Origin: Reclinomonas americana ATCC 50394
Taxonomy: Eukaryota > Jakobida > Jakobea > Jakobida
Assembly: GCA_048213135.1 (NCBI GenBank)
Contig: PS015120.1
Coordinates: 1-53,612, forward strand
Direction of reading: 5' to 3'
Length of the DNA stretch: 53,612 nucleotides
The position numbers were made by a program, and so were the translations under genes. Below the pieces are notes generated by a model. It was not told the origin of the DNA, did no database searches, and saw only the letters and a program-made list of their open reading frames with translations. Within the stretch, counting starts at the first letter, position 1. Each line of letters opens with the position of its first letter. This document shows, piece after piece, positions 1-13,000 of the stretch.

Positions 1-3000
1 ACCACCACACAGGGCATGGTGGTGGAGGAAATCGAACTGGTCAATCATGGGAGCGCCTTTATCTCGGTGGACGCGAGTGCAGATCGAACGAGCAAGTGGG
101 ATGTAAGTCGTGTCGCCCTTCTTGCGTTGTGCAGCAGCTGACATGTGTAATGTGTACAGTTGATCTTGCCGGCCAAGCAGATCCGCACGGCGAGGGAGAT
201 TGAGAGCGGACAGAACAAGAGCGACACCAAGGTGTTTGTAAGCAGCGATTTCAAGCGTGCAGCGCAGCAGCCAATGTTGCGTCGTTGTTGTTGTCGTCGC
301 CGTCGTCGGCATCGCTTGCTTACTTTGCCGACTCACGCTTTTTCCGCGCAGTAAGTTTATCCGGTTCACGTGCTCGCAACCATTTCCACCCGAGTCGCCG
401 GTCGGTCTGGCGCGTGTGGTGATTCGCGGGCGTGATCCGTCGGCTCCACCGTCGGCTGCGTCGGCGTCGGGAGCGGCGCGCGATCCGGTCAAGAAACAGT
501 TGCCGCCCAAGCCAACAGTGGACCCGGCTGCTGCACGACCAGCACCACCGCCACCGGCTGCCGCCACGGCTGCGGCGCCACCACCGACCAATGGCGGAGC
601 GAAGAAGCAGCTGACGGTGCCGGATCTGGGTGACGAGGATGAGGATTTGATGAGCGCCGACATCAGCCCAAAGAAACCCGTGGTTGGTGTCGTGTTGTTA
701 CCAGCAACTTGATTGTCGTTGTTCATTCCTTTCTGCGTGCAGAGGTTTGGAACAAAGACAGCTGCGGCCCCAGCACCAGCAGGAGCAGGAGCAGCGAATC
801 CATTCGCGGCCTCCAAGAACACACAGCCGGGTTGCGTGTGCATGTGTGCGCGCGTTCGTGCATATCGCTCTTGCTGTTTGCTCATCCGCTTGCATGTCGG
901 CAGTGTTTGCCTCAGACCCTGCCTCGGCCGCCGCCGCCGCATCTGCGCCTGCATTGTCGTCTGCGACGGCTGCGCCCGCCGCCTCCAAGCCTCCACGCCC
1001 GCCAGCCACCCGCCCCAAGTCACCTTCGCCACCGCCGCCACCACCAGCTGCGGCACCCAAATCCGCTGCCGCTCCGGCCGCTGGCGGAAAGAAAGGAAAG
1101 AGTGGCCCGAAGGCGGCCAAGGAGAAGAAGAAGAAGCAGGGCGATCCGTGGGCCGAGGAGGCAAATGTGGCGTTTGGCCAGCTGATGGTATCGCGTTCTG
1201 TCGCCTTCTTGCTCATGAGAACGAGGCGCCTGATCGCAGGTGTGTGTTGCAGCGCGGCTTCCGCATCGTCATCAGTGGCATTCAGAACCCGGAGCGTGGC
1301 GATCTGCGAACCAAGGCCCTGAAAATGGGTGCCAAGTGCGCTTCTGTTTCTATTGCCCTTCTCTGCCTCGTGTGCTCACGATGCCGCCCATTGCAGGTAC
1401 GATCCCAACTGGTCCAACGGCTCCACTCACCTCATCACACCGTATGCCAACACACCAAAGTACTTTGAGGCGAAGAGTTGCGCTGCATTGAACGAGTCTG
1501 TATTGCTCGCAGAGACTCATGCTCCTCTGTGCGTGCAGGTGATGGCGGCACAATCGTGAAAAAGGTGAGCATCATGCATCCTTTGGTGTAGTCTCTCTCT
1601 CTCTCTCCCACTGACTCACTTGTGAAACAGGAGTGGATCAACGACATGTTCGACGAGAAGAAGCGATTGCCGATTCGTCCATATCTGTGGGATGGTGCGT
1701 CTCCTTGCCAAATTCATGCCATTATCATTTCGTCATCTCATTTCTGCGCATACGGCAGCACCACCGGCGAGTGACGACGATGACGACAGCGACGACGAGG
1801 AGGAGGAGGATGAAGATGAGGAAGACGACCTGGGTGGATTTATTGTAAAGGACGATGAGGTCGACACCCCGGCGCCGCGCAATGCCAAGAAAACCGGGGA
1901 CGTGTGGAACGCCGACGACGAAGACGCGGAGGATATGGATGACGAGGAAGACGAGGACGATGACGATGCGAAGAGCTCCGACACCATCGACATGGGCAAG
2001 GAGGACAAGGAGTACAAGCCGCCCGGTTCGTGCGCATGATTTGTTACAAGCTCGCTCCTTCTTATCGCTCACTTTTCCTACGCACGGCAGCCGACATTGA
2101 TGTGCCGACTGCGCGTTCACGAGATGCGCCGGCGCGGCAGGCGGCCGCCAAGGCGTCGCGAGTGGTGGCCGAAGTGTTGCACGACTGGAGCGAGGGTGAC
2201 GACGACGAACCGGCCAAGAAGAAGCGCAAGACAACGGGTCACAAGGGTGCCGGTTTCGGCAGCCTCGACATGGACGTGGATGAGGCGCCACCAAAGGGCA
2301 AGCGCGCACCCACCCCACCCGTCGCTGCCGCCGCCGCCGCCGCACCACCACCACCACCACCAGCACCCGCGGCAACGAAACGCGCACCAACACCACCGGC
2401 TCCCGTCACAGCTGCCGCACCGGCTGCACGAACGCGATCACTACGCAGTGCGTCGCCGGTGCCGGTTGCCGCCGCCGCTGCCGGCGAAGACGATGGTTGC
2501 GTAGCCTTCTGTGCCTTCCTTTTGACTTTTGTTGGTCTGAACACCCTCTCTCGTGCAGCCTGGATCACGGAAGACATCAACGCTCTGCGCGACGAGTTGC
2601 TGTCGTACACCAAACAACCGCGCCAGTTCTTGCAAAAGGTCTTTGACGACGCTGTGGAGGAGCTTCCGGGCAACAAGCAGGCCGCCACGGGTGCGCGCAT
2701 CTGTGTGTGTCTCGTCCCCACAACATCCATACTGACCTGTCGTTGATCATTCACTTCACCGCCCTACAGCATACCTCAGCAACTGGCCACACCCATGCCG
2801 CGTTCCGCGTGCCATTCGCAAGGCACTCCGTCTGAAGAACATTGGCGAGCAGCTTCGCACGTGGGGGGACAGGTACTTGGCCATCTGGGACCAGACCTCA
2901 GCTCCCGCCGCCACCTTCCTCAACTCGGTTCGCTGCTTCCTCGAGCCGGCGCTGGGCGACGACGAGATCACCGAACTGACCGCCATTGTCGAGGAGTGCG

Positions 3001-3247
3001 GAGGGTACGCACACACCATCCCTCCTTCTCTCACTCACTCTCTAACGCCAGCTAACCACGAGCTGCAATCGGCAGTGCGGTGTGTGGCAAGGTCGACGGC
3101 TCGACCACGCACATTGTGACCGAGGACTACGTGAACCTGCCGAATGCCAAGTGGCAGAACACGATTGTGCAAGTCGAGCCGGCCTGGATCCGCCAGTGCA
3201 AGAAGAAGCAGCGCATGGTCGATGCCGATCCGTTCTTGGTCGACTGA
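1..3247 (+). CDS. XRCC1: XRCC1-like DNA single-strand break repair scaffold (5' partial)
   Basis: The reading frame is open from base 1 and starts inside the XRCC1 N-terminal domain (EEIELVNHGSAF, then IRFTCSQPFPPESPVGLAR), which in animals binds DNA polymerase beta. A Pro/Ala/Lys-rich linker follows. The first BRCT domain lies at about 1150-1700 (FRIVISGIQNPERGDLRTKA, YDPNWSNGSTHLITPYANTP, KKEWINDMFDEKKRLPIRPY), the module that binds poly(ADP-ribose) in known XRCC1. An acidic stretch and a KKKRK basic cluster near 2218-2230 (possible nuclear localisation signal) precede a second BRCT at about 2880-3240 (VCGKVDGSTTHIVTED, VEPAWIRQC), the ligase III-binding position in animals. The stop is at 3245-3247. 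At least eight short introns are visible, for example one with donor gtaagt at 103 and acceptor ending at 159. The N-terminus lies upstream of the window. Domain order matches animal XRCC1, so identity is firm; exact exon borders are inferred. Confidence 0.93.
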
Positions 3248-3290
3248 TAGTAGCGCAGGACAAGTGTTTTGCAAAGTGTGAGAGAGGGCA

Positions 3291-4351
3291 ATGGATGAGG
3301 ACTACGATGATGATGTTCCCGTGTGCTTCTCTGCGCTGTTTGCCGACGCCAGTGTGACGTCACCGTCCATGGCACTGCGCGGGCGTCATGTGTTTGTCGA
3401 CCCCGTCATTCATGTGCGTCTCTCTCTCTCAACAAAGAAAGAAGAGTGACTCTCTGCCTCACTCACACATCCGCATCTGCGCGCAGCACATTATGTGGTG
3501 CAGTGTGCCTGCGCATCGACTGTGGGAGCGCGGTGGCATTCGTCACCTCTCTGTCATCAGTGACGATCTCTCACAAATCACAGACAACCGTCTGTTGCGT
3601 CTCTCTCTCACTCACACACACACACTGTCACTATGTGTGCACACTCACACAGGCGCATCACACAGACTGCGCGACTCGCTTGACCGCTGTGTGCAGTCGG
3701 GTGCGCCTCTGAAAGCCGCCTTTCTTGTCAGTGGTCTCTTGTCGCAGTGGCAGCGTCGTGTGGAGCAGATTGTGGAGGCACTGGAGTTCACTGATGTGGC
3801 AGTGCACACCACCTCTGACACACTGCTGGCCGCACTGGAGCATGAGTGCTCCTCGTATGAGTTGCGCTCCTCCAGGGGAAGGGAGTGTTTGTTGTTCACC
3901 ACACTCACTCTGTGACACACGCAGAGAGTTTGAGGAGGCAGTGACACAGCGCATTCGACGTGCCACAAAGCACAGCAGCATGTTTCGTTTTTTTTTCTGA
4001 CTGGTCGCAGCAGCGCGTCCATGCTTCACTCATGTTGTGGTCGTGTTAGCTCGGTGCGCGTGCACTACCTGCCACTGTTCTCGTTCGAGGTGTTTCCGCA
4101 GCTGCACATCTTCCCGTCGTTCTGCACGGCACGTGATTGGATGAAGCATGGTGGGGCTGTGGCGACTGCGGATCCGTTTTTCATGCTCGAGTCAGAGCTG
4201 GAGGCGCAGCTCGAGGGGCAACGGTGTGTGCGCGCGATGTGGGGAGAGGCGAGGACTGTGCTTGTGTTGGGCACTAACCGCTGCTCCTCTTGTCGGCAGA
4301 CTCTCCGAGGTCGAGGATCTGAACCCGGTCAAGGAGCGCGTCTCTTTACTC

Positions 4352-4393
<42 letters not shown>

Positions 4394-6343
4394 GTGGGGT
4401 GCGTGGGAAGAGAAAGGCTGGTGGCTTACTCCACTCAGCAAATGCACTGGCCACCACCATTGCGTACCAAAACCTGGAGCTGAGTCTGTTTGCGTGCGGT
4501 CCGCTGGCACACCTGGTGGCCGCCCGCACGCAAATGTACTTGTCGCGGACGGAACACAGTCGCGAGGAAAAGGCCGCCGTGGTCATTGTGGATCGAGTTG
4601 CGTGGTGGCGACGGCGAACTGATGATGCACAGGGGTATTTTTCGTACTCACTTGCTTGATGCAGGCACTCGATCTGGCCTCGCCACTGCTGGCGGCCACG
4701 CATCTGGTCGATCGCCTGTTTGAGATGCACGAGCGACAGGCGCAGCGCGCCACCGACATTCTCATTCCTCTGCCGGGTGATGACGTCGATGGAGGTGACC
4801 GCACTCATTCTTTCTCGCTCCTTTCCGACTCCTCCTTCCTCTTGTGCGCTGACATGACATACAGGAGCCCTGCTCACGCACTCACTTGTACAACCGGATC
4901 CGCATCGCTTGCGTGTGATTTGCGACAAGAGCACCGTGTGTTCGAACACAGACGCTGTTGCATCTGCCGGCACCGTATATGCGCGGCTGCGCAATGTGTT
5001 GGACAAGGACCCAGTGTGCCACGACTTTATTCACCACTTGCCTGTTGCGTGCAGTTGAATGATAATTCCTGTCTGTGGAGTGAAACAGTGTGGAATGACG
5101 CATGGGCGTGCAGCAGGTCAAGAGTCCAGTGACACCGGTGGAGTTCCGCCAGTTGCTCCCGTTCCGAGACGATGGCGTGGGTGCGCACTTGGCGCGGCAC
5201 CAACACCTGTTGCCGCTGCATGCGTTGGCGCTGGCCTGTGCCGGCGCTCTCGATGACACGCCCGCCAATCGTCGAGCAGCACCGCTGCGTGAGATGCAGG
5301 AGGTATGACTGGCAAGCATCGTGACGCTGCCCCAGCATCGTGCGTGTGTTCTCACTCCCTTGGCCGTCGGCAGATGCTGATATGGCTCTCCACGCAAGAA
5401 TCACCGGAGGAGACGTGTCTCGCACAGATTGCCGCTCACGTCAAGGCCAACGGTGCGTATTTGTGCGCGCGCGGCGTCACAAACTCACCTTTGCTCACTC
5501 GTGGTATGTGTTGTGCAGCCGACATGGAGTTTGCGGACGCGGTGTCACTTCTCGTGTTTTGCTGTTCTTTGCACGGACCGAACATGGTGCCTGTATTGCA
5601 TGCTGGTGGCGATACGGGCCTGCTGGGCAGCATTCTGCACCACTTCCGCCGCTTGGAGCTGCGCGAGGAGGTGACCGATTTGTTGCACCAGGTGGCGGTG
5701 TCTCGCTCCGAACTCGGCGACGATTAGTTGTGTCTCGATTGGCACGTGCTTTCCTCCAATGCGTTTATTTCTTACAATGCACGCCCGTCCTTGCTGCCAG
5801 CTTTGGCTCGCTGCTCAACCAGGACAGCGAGTCGCTGCAGGGCGTGTGCTCGCGCATCATCTCGGTGTTGGGATCCGTGGACCATCGCAAAGTGCGCGAC
5901 CACGGCATCATGCCGATCGACGACGGCGGCGTATCGTCACTGCTGTCTTCGTCGCTGAGGTGCGGTAGCGCTCATTCGTATTCATATGCATGTCTCACGA
6001 GTCAGCACCACTCATGCGTCGCCGTTCACACGCAGTGCCTTCTTCACCTCGTCGAAAGACACGGTGTGGAGTCGCTCCGACACCATTATCATTTGCGTTC
6101 TCGGCGGCATCACGCTGGCCGAGTATCGCGACATTATGACTGCGGCGAACGCACAGGCACAATCGAAAAATGTTACGCGTGCCCGTCACGCATATCTCTC
6201 TCTCGTGCACGCTCATGATTGACGCATCCACTCGTGTGTGTCATCTGTCGCAGATCATGATATGGTCCACCAGTCTGCTCGACGCCAACTCTCTCGCTCG
6301 ACAACTTGCCACCCGCGTGCCAACCGCATCCTCAAAATTGTAA
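3291..6343 (+). CDS. SCFD2: Sec1 family domain-containing protein 2 (SCFD2-like, Sec1/Munc18 family)
   Basis: The first ATG (MDEDYDDDVPV) is at 3291, 43 bases after the XRCC1 stop. The protein is split into about ten exons and matches the SCFD2 branch of the Sec1/Munc18 family, whose members bind SNAREs and tethers in vesicle traffic. Recognisable blocks in order are: LKAAFLVSGLLSQWQRRVEQ (near 3710); VRVHYLPLFSFEVFPQLHIF (near 4055); AVVIVDR joined by splicing to ALDLASPLLAATHLVDRLFE (4575-4730), the family's 'vVDRtlDl' signature; and a C-terminal IICVLGGITLAEYRDIM followed by IMIWSTSLLDANSLARQLA, equivalent to the 'LFVVGGVT...ViVLST' end of SCFD2. The stop is at 6341-6343. It converges on the next gene with only 33 bases between the stops. 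The family call rests on remembered similarity; the order and spacing of blocks make another SM protein (Sly1, Vps33, Vps45) less likely. Confidence 0.8.
4352..4392 (+). repeat. (GT)n microsatellite in an SCFD2 intron
   Basis: About twenty uninterrupted GT units inside an intron of the SCFD2-like gene. It directly follows the exon ending at RVSLL, so the repeat begins close to the 5' splice site. Confidence 0.9.
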
Positions 6344-6376
6344 CCTCTCTCCGTCATTCATTCCCTTCTATACTGC

Positions 6377-9300
6377 CTACTGCGCCAGCCACTTCTCTAT
6401 GCGATCAACCAGTTCCCGTGTGGCCGGCCGTACTCTCCGCGCCTGCTGCTCCTCGTCGGCACCCGCCAGTCGCCACACTCGGCTCCAGCCGTCGTGCAAC
6501 GCCTGCTGCATTGCAGATCGCACGCTTCGCTCACGCAGCGCTGGTGAGCGCGGCACGTCCTCGTCGCTACCATCATCGCCGCCATCGTCACCGCTACCAT
6601 CTCCGCTACCACTACCACTGCCGCTAGCGCCCTCGGCCGCCGCCGTGGAAACCGCCATTTGCGATGCTGATCGCGGCGCCAGGTACCGTCCAAGGAGGCA
6701 CACGTTGCGATGCACGCGCTCCCAGTCACCTGCATTCCTCCACCATCAGCACTGCGACTGTGATTCACAGAACCACACACACAAAAAAAACACACTCACC
6801 GCTATCGGCCGCGCTCACTAGTGACGCCGCCATGGCTTGCGCCCACTGCACCTGGACATCACCGGCCGGCGATCGGCATGCGACCGCCGACAGCAGCGCC
6901 GCTGTCTTCACCAGCAGCACGCTGTCGTCATCGAAAAACATGGGTTGCGCTGCCGTCCGACACAGATGCGTCCACAGTGCCGCGTCCTCCAGCAGCAGAT
7001 GCACCAGCGGAGTCTTGGTGAAGGCAATCAACAGATCCAGCAGCGTGTACCGCACATTGAAGAGTGCATCCTCCAGATCCTCCATGCCAAACTCGTCGTC
7101 CTCGTCGTCGTCGTCACCCTCACCACGATCCTCTCGCGCACCCTCGCGTGCATCTCGTACGCTCAGCCGCTCATCGGTAAGCTCATCCGACACGAATCGA
7201 ACGGCCAGTCGCAGCAGCAGCTCGCACTCGTCGTGCAGTGCGTTGGGTTCCTCCAGCTCGTCGCCGGCACCCAACAGCAGCATCTCCAACGTGTGCAAAC
7301 AGAATGGACCCACAGTGTAAAACTGGCGACTGTGTGTCGCCAGCGAGCCCGCCACGGGCAGGAAGCGCGAGCGCAGCAGGCGGACGGCTCGAAGCCGCGC
7401 ATCGGCGCTAATGGCATCCGGGCACGCAAACGCAATGCGGCCGAGTCCACGCATCACACTCGCGAGTGCGTCAATGTCGTGCAGGTCGGGCTGGAACGAC
7501 TCAATGGTCATCAGCAGCAGCGACACGGTTTCGGTGACCAGGGGCCGGAAGGCGTCGGCTTCGTCGTCGTCCATCAAGCAGAAGGCAACATCTCTGCATT
7601 GTGGAGTGGTTAGCCAGCGAGTATCCCTGCTTCACGCGGGGACGAAGTGTACGCAACGCCAGGATTTCAGGATCGCGCAAACGGAACAAAATGAGATGCT
7701 TCAACTCCTCCAGGTGCGACTTGACGTGATGCTGTGCGGTGTGCAGCAGCGCGATAAGACGACCATGGTACCTTTTCAACTTGTTGGAACGCAGTGCGGC
7801 ACAACGCAACATCGGCCACACGAATCCATGCGCTCAGCGCCTTGATGACACCGACTCGCACCTCGTGTACCTTCTTCTCGCTCCACTCGCGCTCTTCACC
7901 GCCCTGCTGCTGCTGAGATGGCACAGGACGCTCATTTTCACGGGCTAACCGCATTGGCCTGGCATCGTCATCGTAATCATCATCGTCGTCATCGTCGTCA
8001 TCCTCCTCGCCCTCTCCGTCATCGTCTTCCTCTTCGTCATCGACGTGACCACCGCGGCTAATGAACCCCGGACTCGCATCCGCTTCCTGCTCTCACGTCA
8101 GTCAATTTCACACGCTTCTTGCGCAGCGCACAGTTGACACTCACCAAGAACCGCTCCGCGCACGTCTTGAGCGTGCCAAAAAGCGAGTCAAGCGGTGCCG
8201 AGCTCTCGTCGGACGATGAGGCCACACGCGCGAGGAACTCTGCGCGCCCGCACATGCCATCACTTCCATGCACGACAAGGGTGGAGAACACACGCGCAGA
8301 ACTTACCATTGCCACCTGCAACGGCTGACATGGCGGCACAAAACTTGCGCAGTGCCTTCAGCGTCGGCAGCAGCACCAGCTCAGGATCCGGTTTGGGGCC
8401 AGCGCGGTCGCCGCGGAGAGTCCGCGAACAAAACTCCAACAGTGACTCGGCAAACATGGCGAACAGCGGATGTGCCGGCGACATGGCCGATGTCACAAAA
8501 CTCAGCACCAGTGGCACGACATCAGGACACTCGGCTGCATACACAGCAACAGCATAGACAGAAGCGTGAGATCGCAGCGGCCACAACGTTGGGGGTGTGA
8601 TACCAACCTTGCACTTGCTCGTTGCACAGGGCGCTGTGCAGCGTCTCCAGCAGCACTCGGGAAAAGGGAAAGTCTGTGTGTGCGAGTGAGGACGGAGAGA
8701 AAGAGAAAAGGGAGGGTGGATGATAGAGGTCATAACTCTGCTCATCCAGCAGCACGGCGACACGCTCCTCCTGCTCTTTGCTGGTCAGCACAGGTGGGTG
8801 ATCCGTCTCCCCAGCATCCGCGTCTTGCACAGCCTCAATGAGCTCCGTCACCACAGACGACTTGGGCAGTCGGTGCTCGTCGCAGCGCAGATTGCACGCA
8901 TTCTCCGCCACACGTCCGGTCAACTCCAGCGCCGCCGACAGCGACAGCCGCACACCGTCACCGACACCAAGACTGGCCACATGCATCGTGAGGGAAATGA
9001 TACGCACGCTCACGCACACGCACAAATGGGAGCGACTGTTTCATGACGCACCTCACAATCGGCACCGACACCTCCAGAATCTCGCGCGACATCTCCAACA
9101 ACGACAGCGGCGACAGCATGCCAACCACTGTGCGCATGTACTTGATGCCGGTGACAAAGAGCATATGTGCGTGCTGCTGCCGCGCGTCTTCTCCTCCGTC
9201 GGCAGCCACCACCAGCGCCAGCGCACTCTGCGACAAGCGCGACAGGCACACCAACACTGCACGGGTGGCCGTCTCGCCGCCAATGCCGGCACTGTACTCC

Positions 9301-9905
9301 TTGGTGTGATGGCCGATGAGCCGGAGGAGGATCTTGAGGGCCTCCAGCTGCACGCGCACAATGGCATCGTGCTCCACACTCGCGTGCCGCATGTACGTGC
9401 CGAGTGCGTCGGCCAGCGGACCCACGACGGTCGCCGGAACACTGCTCCGGTACGGATTCTTGTCAATCAGCTGCATGGAGACGCACACGAAAGTGAGTGT
9501 GGAGAGCTGAGCATGGGACCTCCTCGCGCACGCTCTACTTCACCGTGTCAATCACCGGTAGCAAGCGACGATGCACGGCGACGTGTCGACCAGCAGAGTC
9601 TGTGTGCACATGAGCACACGAGCACAGTGAGCGAGAGAAGAGGAAGTCTCTGCGCGCACCTGCGATAAACCGCTGCGATGCCTCTCTCACGGCCACCACA
9701 TGCGCCTCGAGCACTGTGCGACACGCACGCGAGGATTCACGCATTGCTCCGAGTGCATTTCGTACATAGTCTGTGTGCACACACAGTGAGCAAGTGCGTG
9801 CATTGTGTGCGCGCAAGAGTGTGCGCATGTGTCACCTTGCAAGGCTTGAGGCGATGTGCATGCTACAATCTGACGCAAAACTTGCGACTCGACGATGTCG
9901 TCCAT
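6377..9905 (-). CDS. Large helical-repeat (HEAT/ARM-like) protein of uncertain identity
   Basis: The start is the ATG at 9905 (MDDIVESQVLRQIVACTSPQ); an in-frame TTG twelve bases upstream is less likely. The stop is at 6377-6379. Roughly ten exons join cleanly, for example 9785-9660 (DYVRNALGAMRESSRACRTV) and 9470-9055 (VQLEALKILLRLIGHHTKEY). Most exons read as amphipathic helices rich in Leu, Ala and Val, typical of HEAT or armadillo solenoids. An acidic Asp/Glu loop (near 7965-8040) interrupts the solenoid, and a second acidic insert occurs near 7085-7150. The C-terminus is a Gly/Ser/Asp stretch followed by a helical end (WLAQ). The VQLEAL block plus an internal acidic loop recalls the cullin regulator CAND1, and importin-beta proteins share these features, but the rest does not align convincingly with CAND1 from memory. 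I therefore leave the function open. Confidence 0.7.
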
Positions 9906-10096
9906 TCGTTTTTTCAATGCAAATGGACAGATTGGTACACGCGAGCAATGGCCATCACACCGTTACAGCAAGATTTTTCATCGCGCGCCAAATCGTCTTC
10001 GAGAGAGTGTGTTCGTTGAGGGCGTGTGCGTGAGTGTCGCACTGTTGGAGTGAGACAAGGAGAGAAGACAGAAAGAAAAGAGAGAGAGTGAGAGAT
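9906..10096. promoter_or_regulatory. Short divergent promoter region with an E2F-like site
   Basis: Only 191 bases separate the start codons of two divergent genes, so both promoters must lie here or overlap the first exons. The sequence CGCGCCAAA at 9984-9992 matches the E2F consensus (TTTSGCGC read on the other strand). No TATA box was recognised. A purine run (gagaagacagaaagaaaagagagag) lies just before the start of the CAP/EGF gene. Confidence 0.4.
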
Positions 10097-13000
10097 ATGC
10101 GACACGTGAGCGCGTTGTCGCTGGCGGTGGCAGCAGTGCTGCTGCTGCTGTTGGTGGTGACTGTGAGTGCAGCAGCACCCAACTTGCTGGTGAACCCGCC
10201 AGCGGGTACGCCACCGGCCGTCGGCAGTGTGGTCGACTATGAGCAGAAGCGCGGCAACGGCTTGTCGGTGAAGAGCAACTCGTTGGTGAATCTGACGCAG
10301 TCGCAAAAGGATGCGCTCATTGCGCAGCACAACACGGAGCGTGCGGCTGTCACCGGCGCCAACATGCTGGCTGCCGTGTGGGACTCGGGTGCGTTGTTTC
10401 CCATGCTACTCTTGTAAGTCGCAGTTTCGCTCATCGTGGTTTTTCTTTCGTGTAGCACTCGAGGCCGATGCTGCGGCGTGGGCTCTGTTGTGCGTCTTCC
10501 AGCACGACTTGAGTGGCACGGGAGAGGGCGAGAACTTGGCTGCGCAGTGGCCGTTCAGCTCCATCACTGCCCCCACGCAGCTGGGACAGGGTTGGGTCGA
10601 CGAGAAGCAGTGTTGAGTTGTTGTTGTTGGTGTTGTTGTTGTCTATTTCTCGCAACTCGGCACTCATGCGTCCCACAGGGTACACGTTCCCCAGCACGTG
10701 CACAGCACCAGCGAGCGACACCTGCTACCATTACACGCAGGTTTGATGCGAGCGAGACTGTGGGTTTGTCGCGCGCGTTCTTCTAAGATTTAAGCGCATA
10801 TATCCTTGTTGTCGATAGATGATCTGGGCGTCGAGCTACCGCGTCGGGTACGTACAACTCTCTTCCCCCAGCAAGGGTTGACCCCGTGGCTGACATTTGT
10901 TTTGCGTCTGCAGCTGCGCGTTGGCCAACTGCATGGACACGGCGAATGACAATATTCCCGCTGGCGGTAGCAACTGGGGCTTCCTGGTGTGCTTTATCTT
11001 TATTTTGCTCTTCCCTCTTTCATCTCGCGCAGTTGCTCACTCGTGCTGGTGTTCGTTTCAGGTGTGCCGCTACTCGCCGCAGGGCAACTTTGTCGACGGC
11101 ACCGGCACTCTGCTGCCGCCGTACACTCCGGGTCAGTGCACCAACTACAACAGCGGCTCTGGCACATGCCCGAGCACGCAGCCCGTGTGCACTGGCAAGC
11201 TGTGCTACGCCTCGACGAGTTGCGGAGAGGACTCGCCATTGGTGTCGCTAGTTTCTGCACTCATACACGCACGCACATTCGCTGCAGGCTTCAACTGCTC
11301 GTCGCTGAACAACTGCAATGGTGCCGCTGGTACCTGCACGGCAAACAATGTCTGGTGTGTTTATTTGACTTTGCATAATCTCCTTCGCCTCGTATTTCAG
11401 CATCTCACTTTCGTCGCCACAGCACGTGCAACGCTGGTTTCACTGGCGCCGACTGCGGTTGCAACACGTCGAGCTCATGCACTGGTGCCAACCAGACATG
11501 CAACACTGCCGGCGTCAACGGTGCTTGCTCATGCATTGGCAACTACGCCACACCTTCTTGCACTCAGTGCCTCAACGGATTCTACGGCACGACCTGCACC
11601 GGCACCTGCTCCACCTGGTCAGTACACGTCTCCACTGTAGTCATCAACGTGCCGTCGCTGACATGACTAACCATCCCCTCGTTCTCAGCGTGGCGGCCAA
11701 CACTCAGTCGTGCACCAGCACCACGTCGGGTGGCTGCAACTGCAAGGCGGGTGCTGCCGGTCCCAACTGCCAGTACACCAACAGCGGCACTTGCAGCGGC
11801 CACGGCACTGCGCAGGCCAATGGCTCGTGCGTGTGCAATGCAGGCTACAGCGGCGCCGACTGCTCGTCTTGCGCCGCCGGTTTCTACGGCCCCACGTGCG
11901 CCGGCAGCTGCTCGGCTTGCAGCGCTGCTGGCACGCAGTCGTGCAGCTCGGGTATCAATGGTACTGGCTGCGTCTGCAACACTGGCTTCACTGGCACCAA
12001 CTGGTCTGTGCACTCGCCGTTCCCTCACATTTGGCGTGCGTCGGCGGTGGCTCACAAGCTGTGCGCTTTTGTTTTTCCTCACGCAGCGACCAATGCTTGC
12101 CCGGCAAGTTTGGTCCGACTTGCAGCGGCACGTGTCCGACGTGCCAGAACGGTGGCACGTGCAACTCGGTGGGTCGACAGCAGTGCTGCTGACGATATAT
12201 TGTCACTGGGCAACTCATGTGTTGCGCTCCGTAGGGTGTGTCGGGCAATGGAACGTGCCAGTGCCAGGCTGGCTCGAGTGGCCCGCTCTGCCAGTGCATC
12301 AACGCCACCACCTGCAGTGGAAACGGCTCGTGCGACAGCAGCGGCTCCTGCGTGTGCCAGTCTGGATTTGTGGGCCCCGCCTGCCAGTGCCAGAATGGAA
12401 CCACTTGGTGCGTTGTGTTTGTGTGTGCATGTTTGGCATGGCTGGCTTGTCGCTCACACAACCCCACCAATACTGCAGCAAGAACGGTGGAACATGCCAA
12501 GCCAACGGCTCGTGCTCGTGCACTGGCAACTTTGGCGGCTCCACTTGCAACACTTGCCAGCCGAACTTCTTCGGTGCCACCTGCTCCGGCGTGTGCCCGA
12601 CTTGCCTGAACGGCGGCACGTTGCGTGGAAATTGGCCATTGATAAATGGTGTGCAGTGCCTTGTGACTCATCGCCTCTCCCGTCATCAGTTGCAACCAGG
12701 GCATCTCTGGCAACGGTCTGTGCCAATGCCCTGCAGGCACTGCTGGCGCCACTTGCCAGTGCTCCAACGCCACCACCTGCAACGGAAATGGCACGTGCAA
12801 TGCCTCCGGCACTTGCGTGTGCAGCTCCAGCTTTAGCGGGTCAGATTGCTCGCAGTGCGCCACTGGCCGCTTCGGCAGCGCTTGCGACGGTGACTGCAAC
12901 CAATGTGATGCTATTGGCTCGTCTGGCTGCTCGCAGGGCGTTGCCGGCACCGGCTGCCAGTGCAAGCCAGGTTTCACTGGCAAGTTCTGCGACCAGTGCC

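Noticed and set aside
1725-2396. Antisense Ser-, Val- or Arg-rich open frames opposite acidic and Pro/Ala-rich coding regions (also 6664-7320, 16616-17302, 18427-19641)
   Set aside because: They are mirror images of biased codons in real genes, and lack splice signals and family motifs.
3600-3660. CRISPR-like or other regularly spaced arrays
   Set aside because: The repeated tracts are simple (CT)n, (CA)n and (GT)n microsatellites within introns; no spaced repeat array is present in the window.
6377-9905. Naming the minus-strand helical-repeat protein CAND1
   Set aside because: Only one block (VQLEAL...) and the acidic insert match from memory; the order of other blocks does not follow CAND1 and no diagnostic motif was found.
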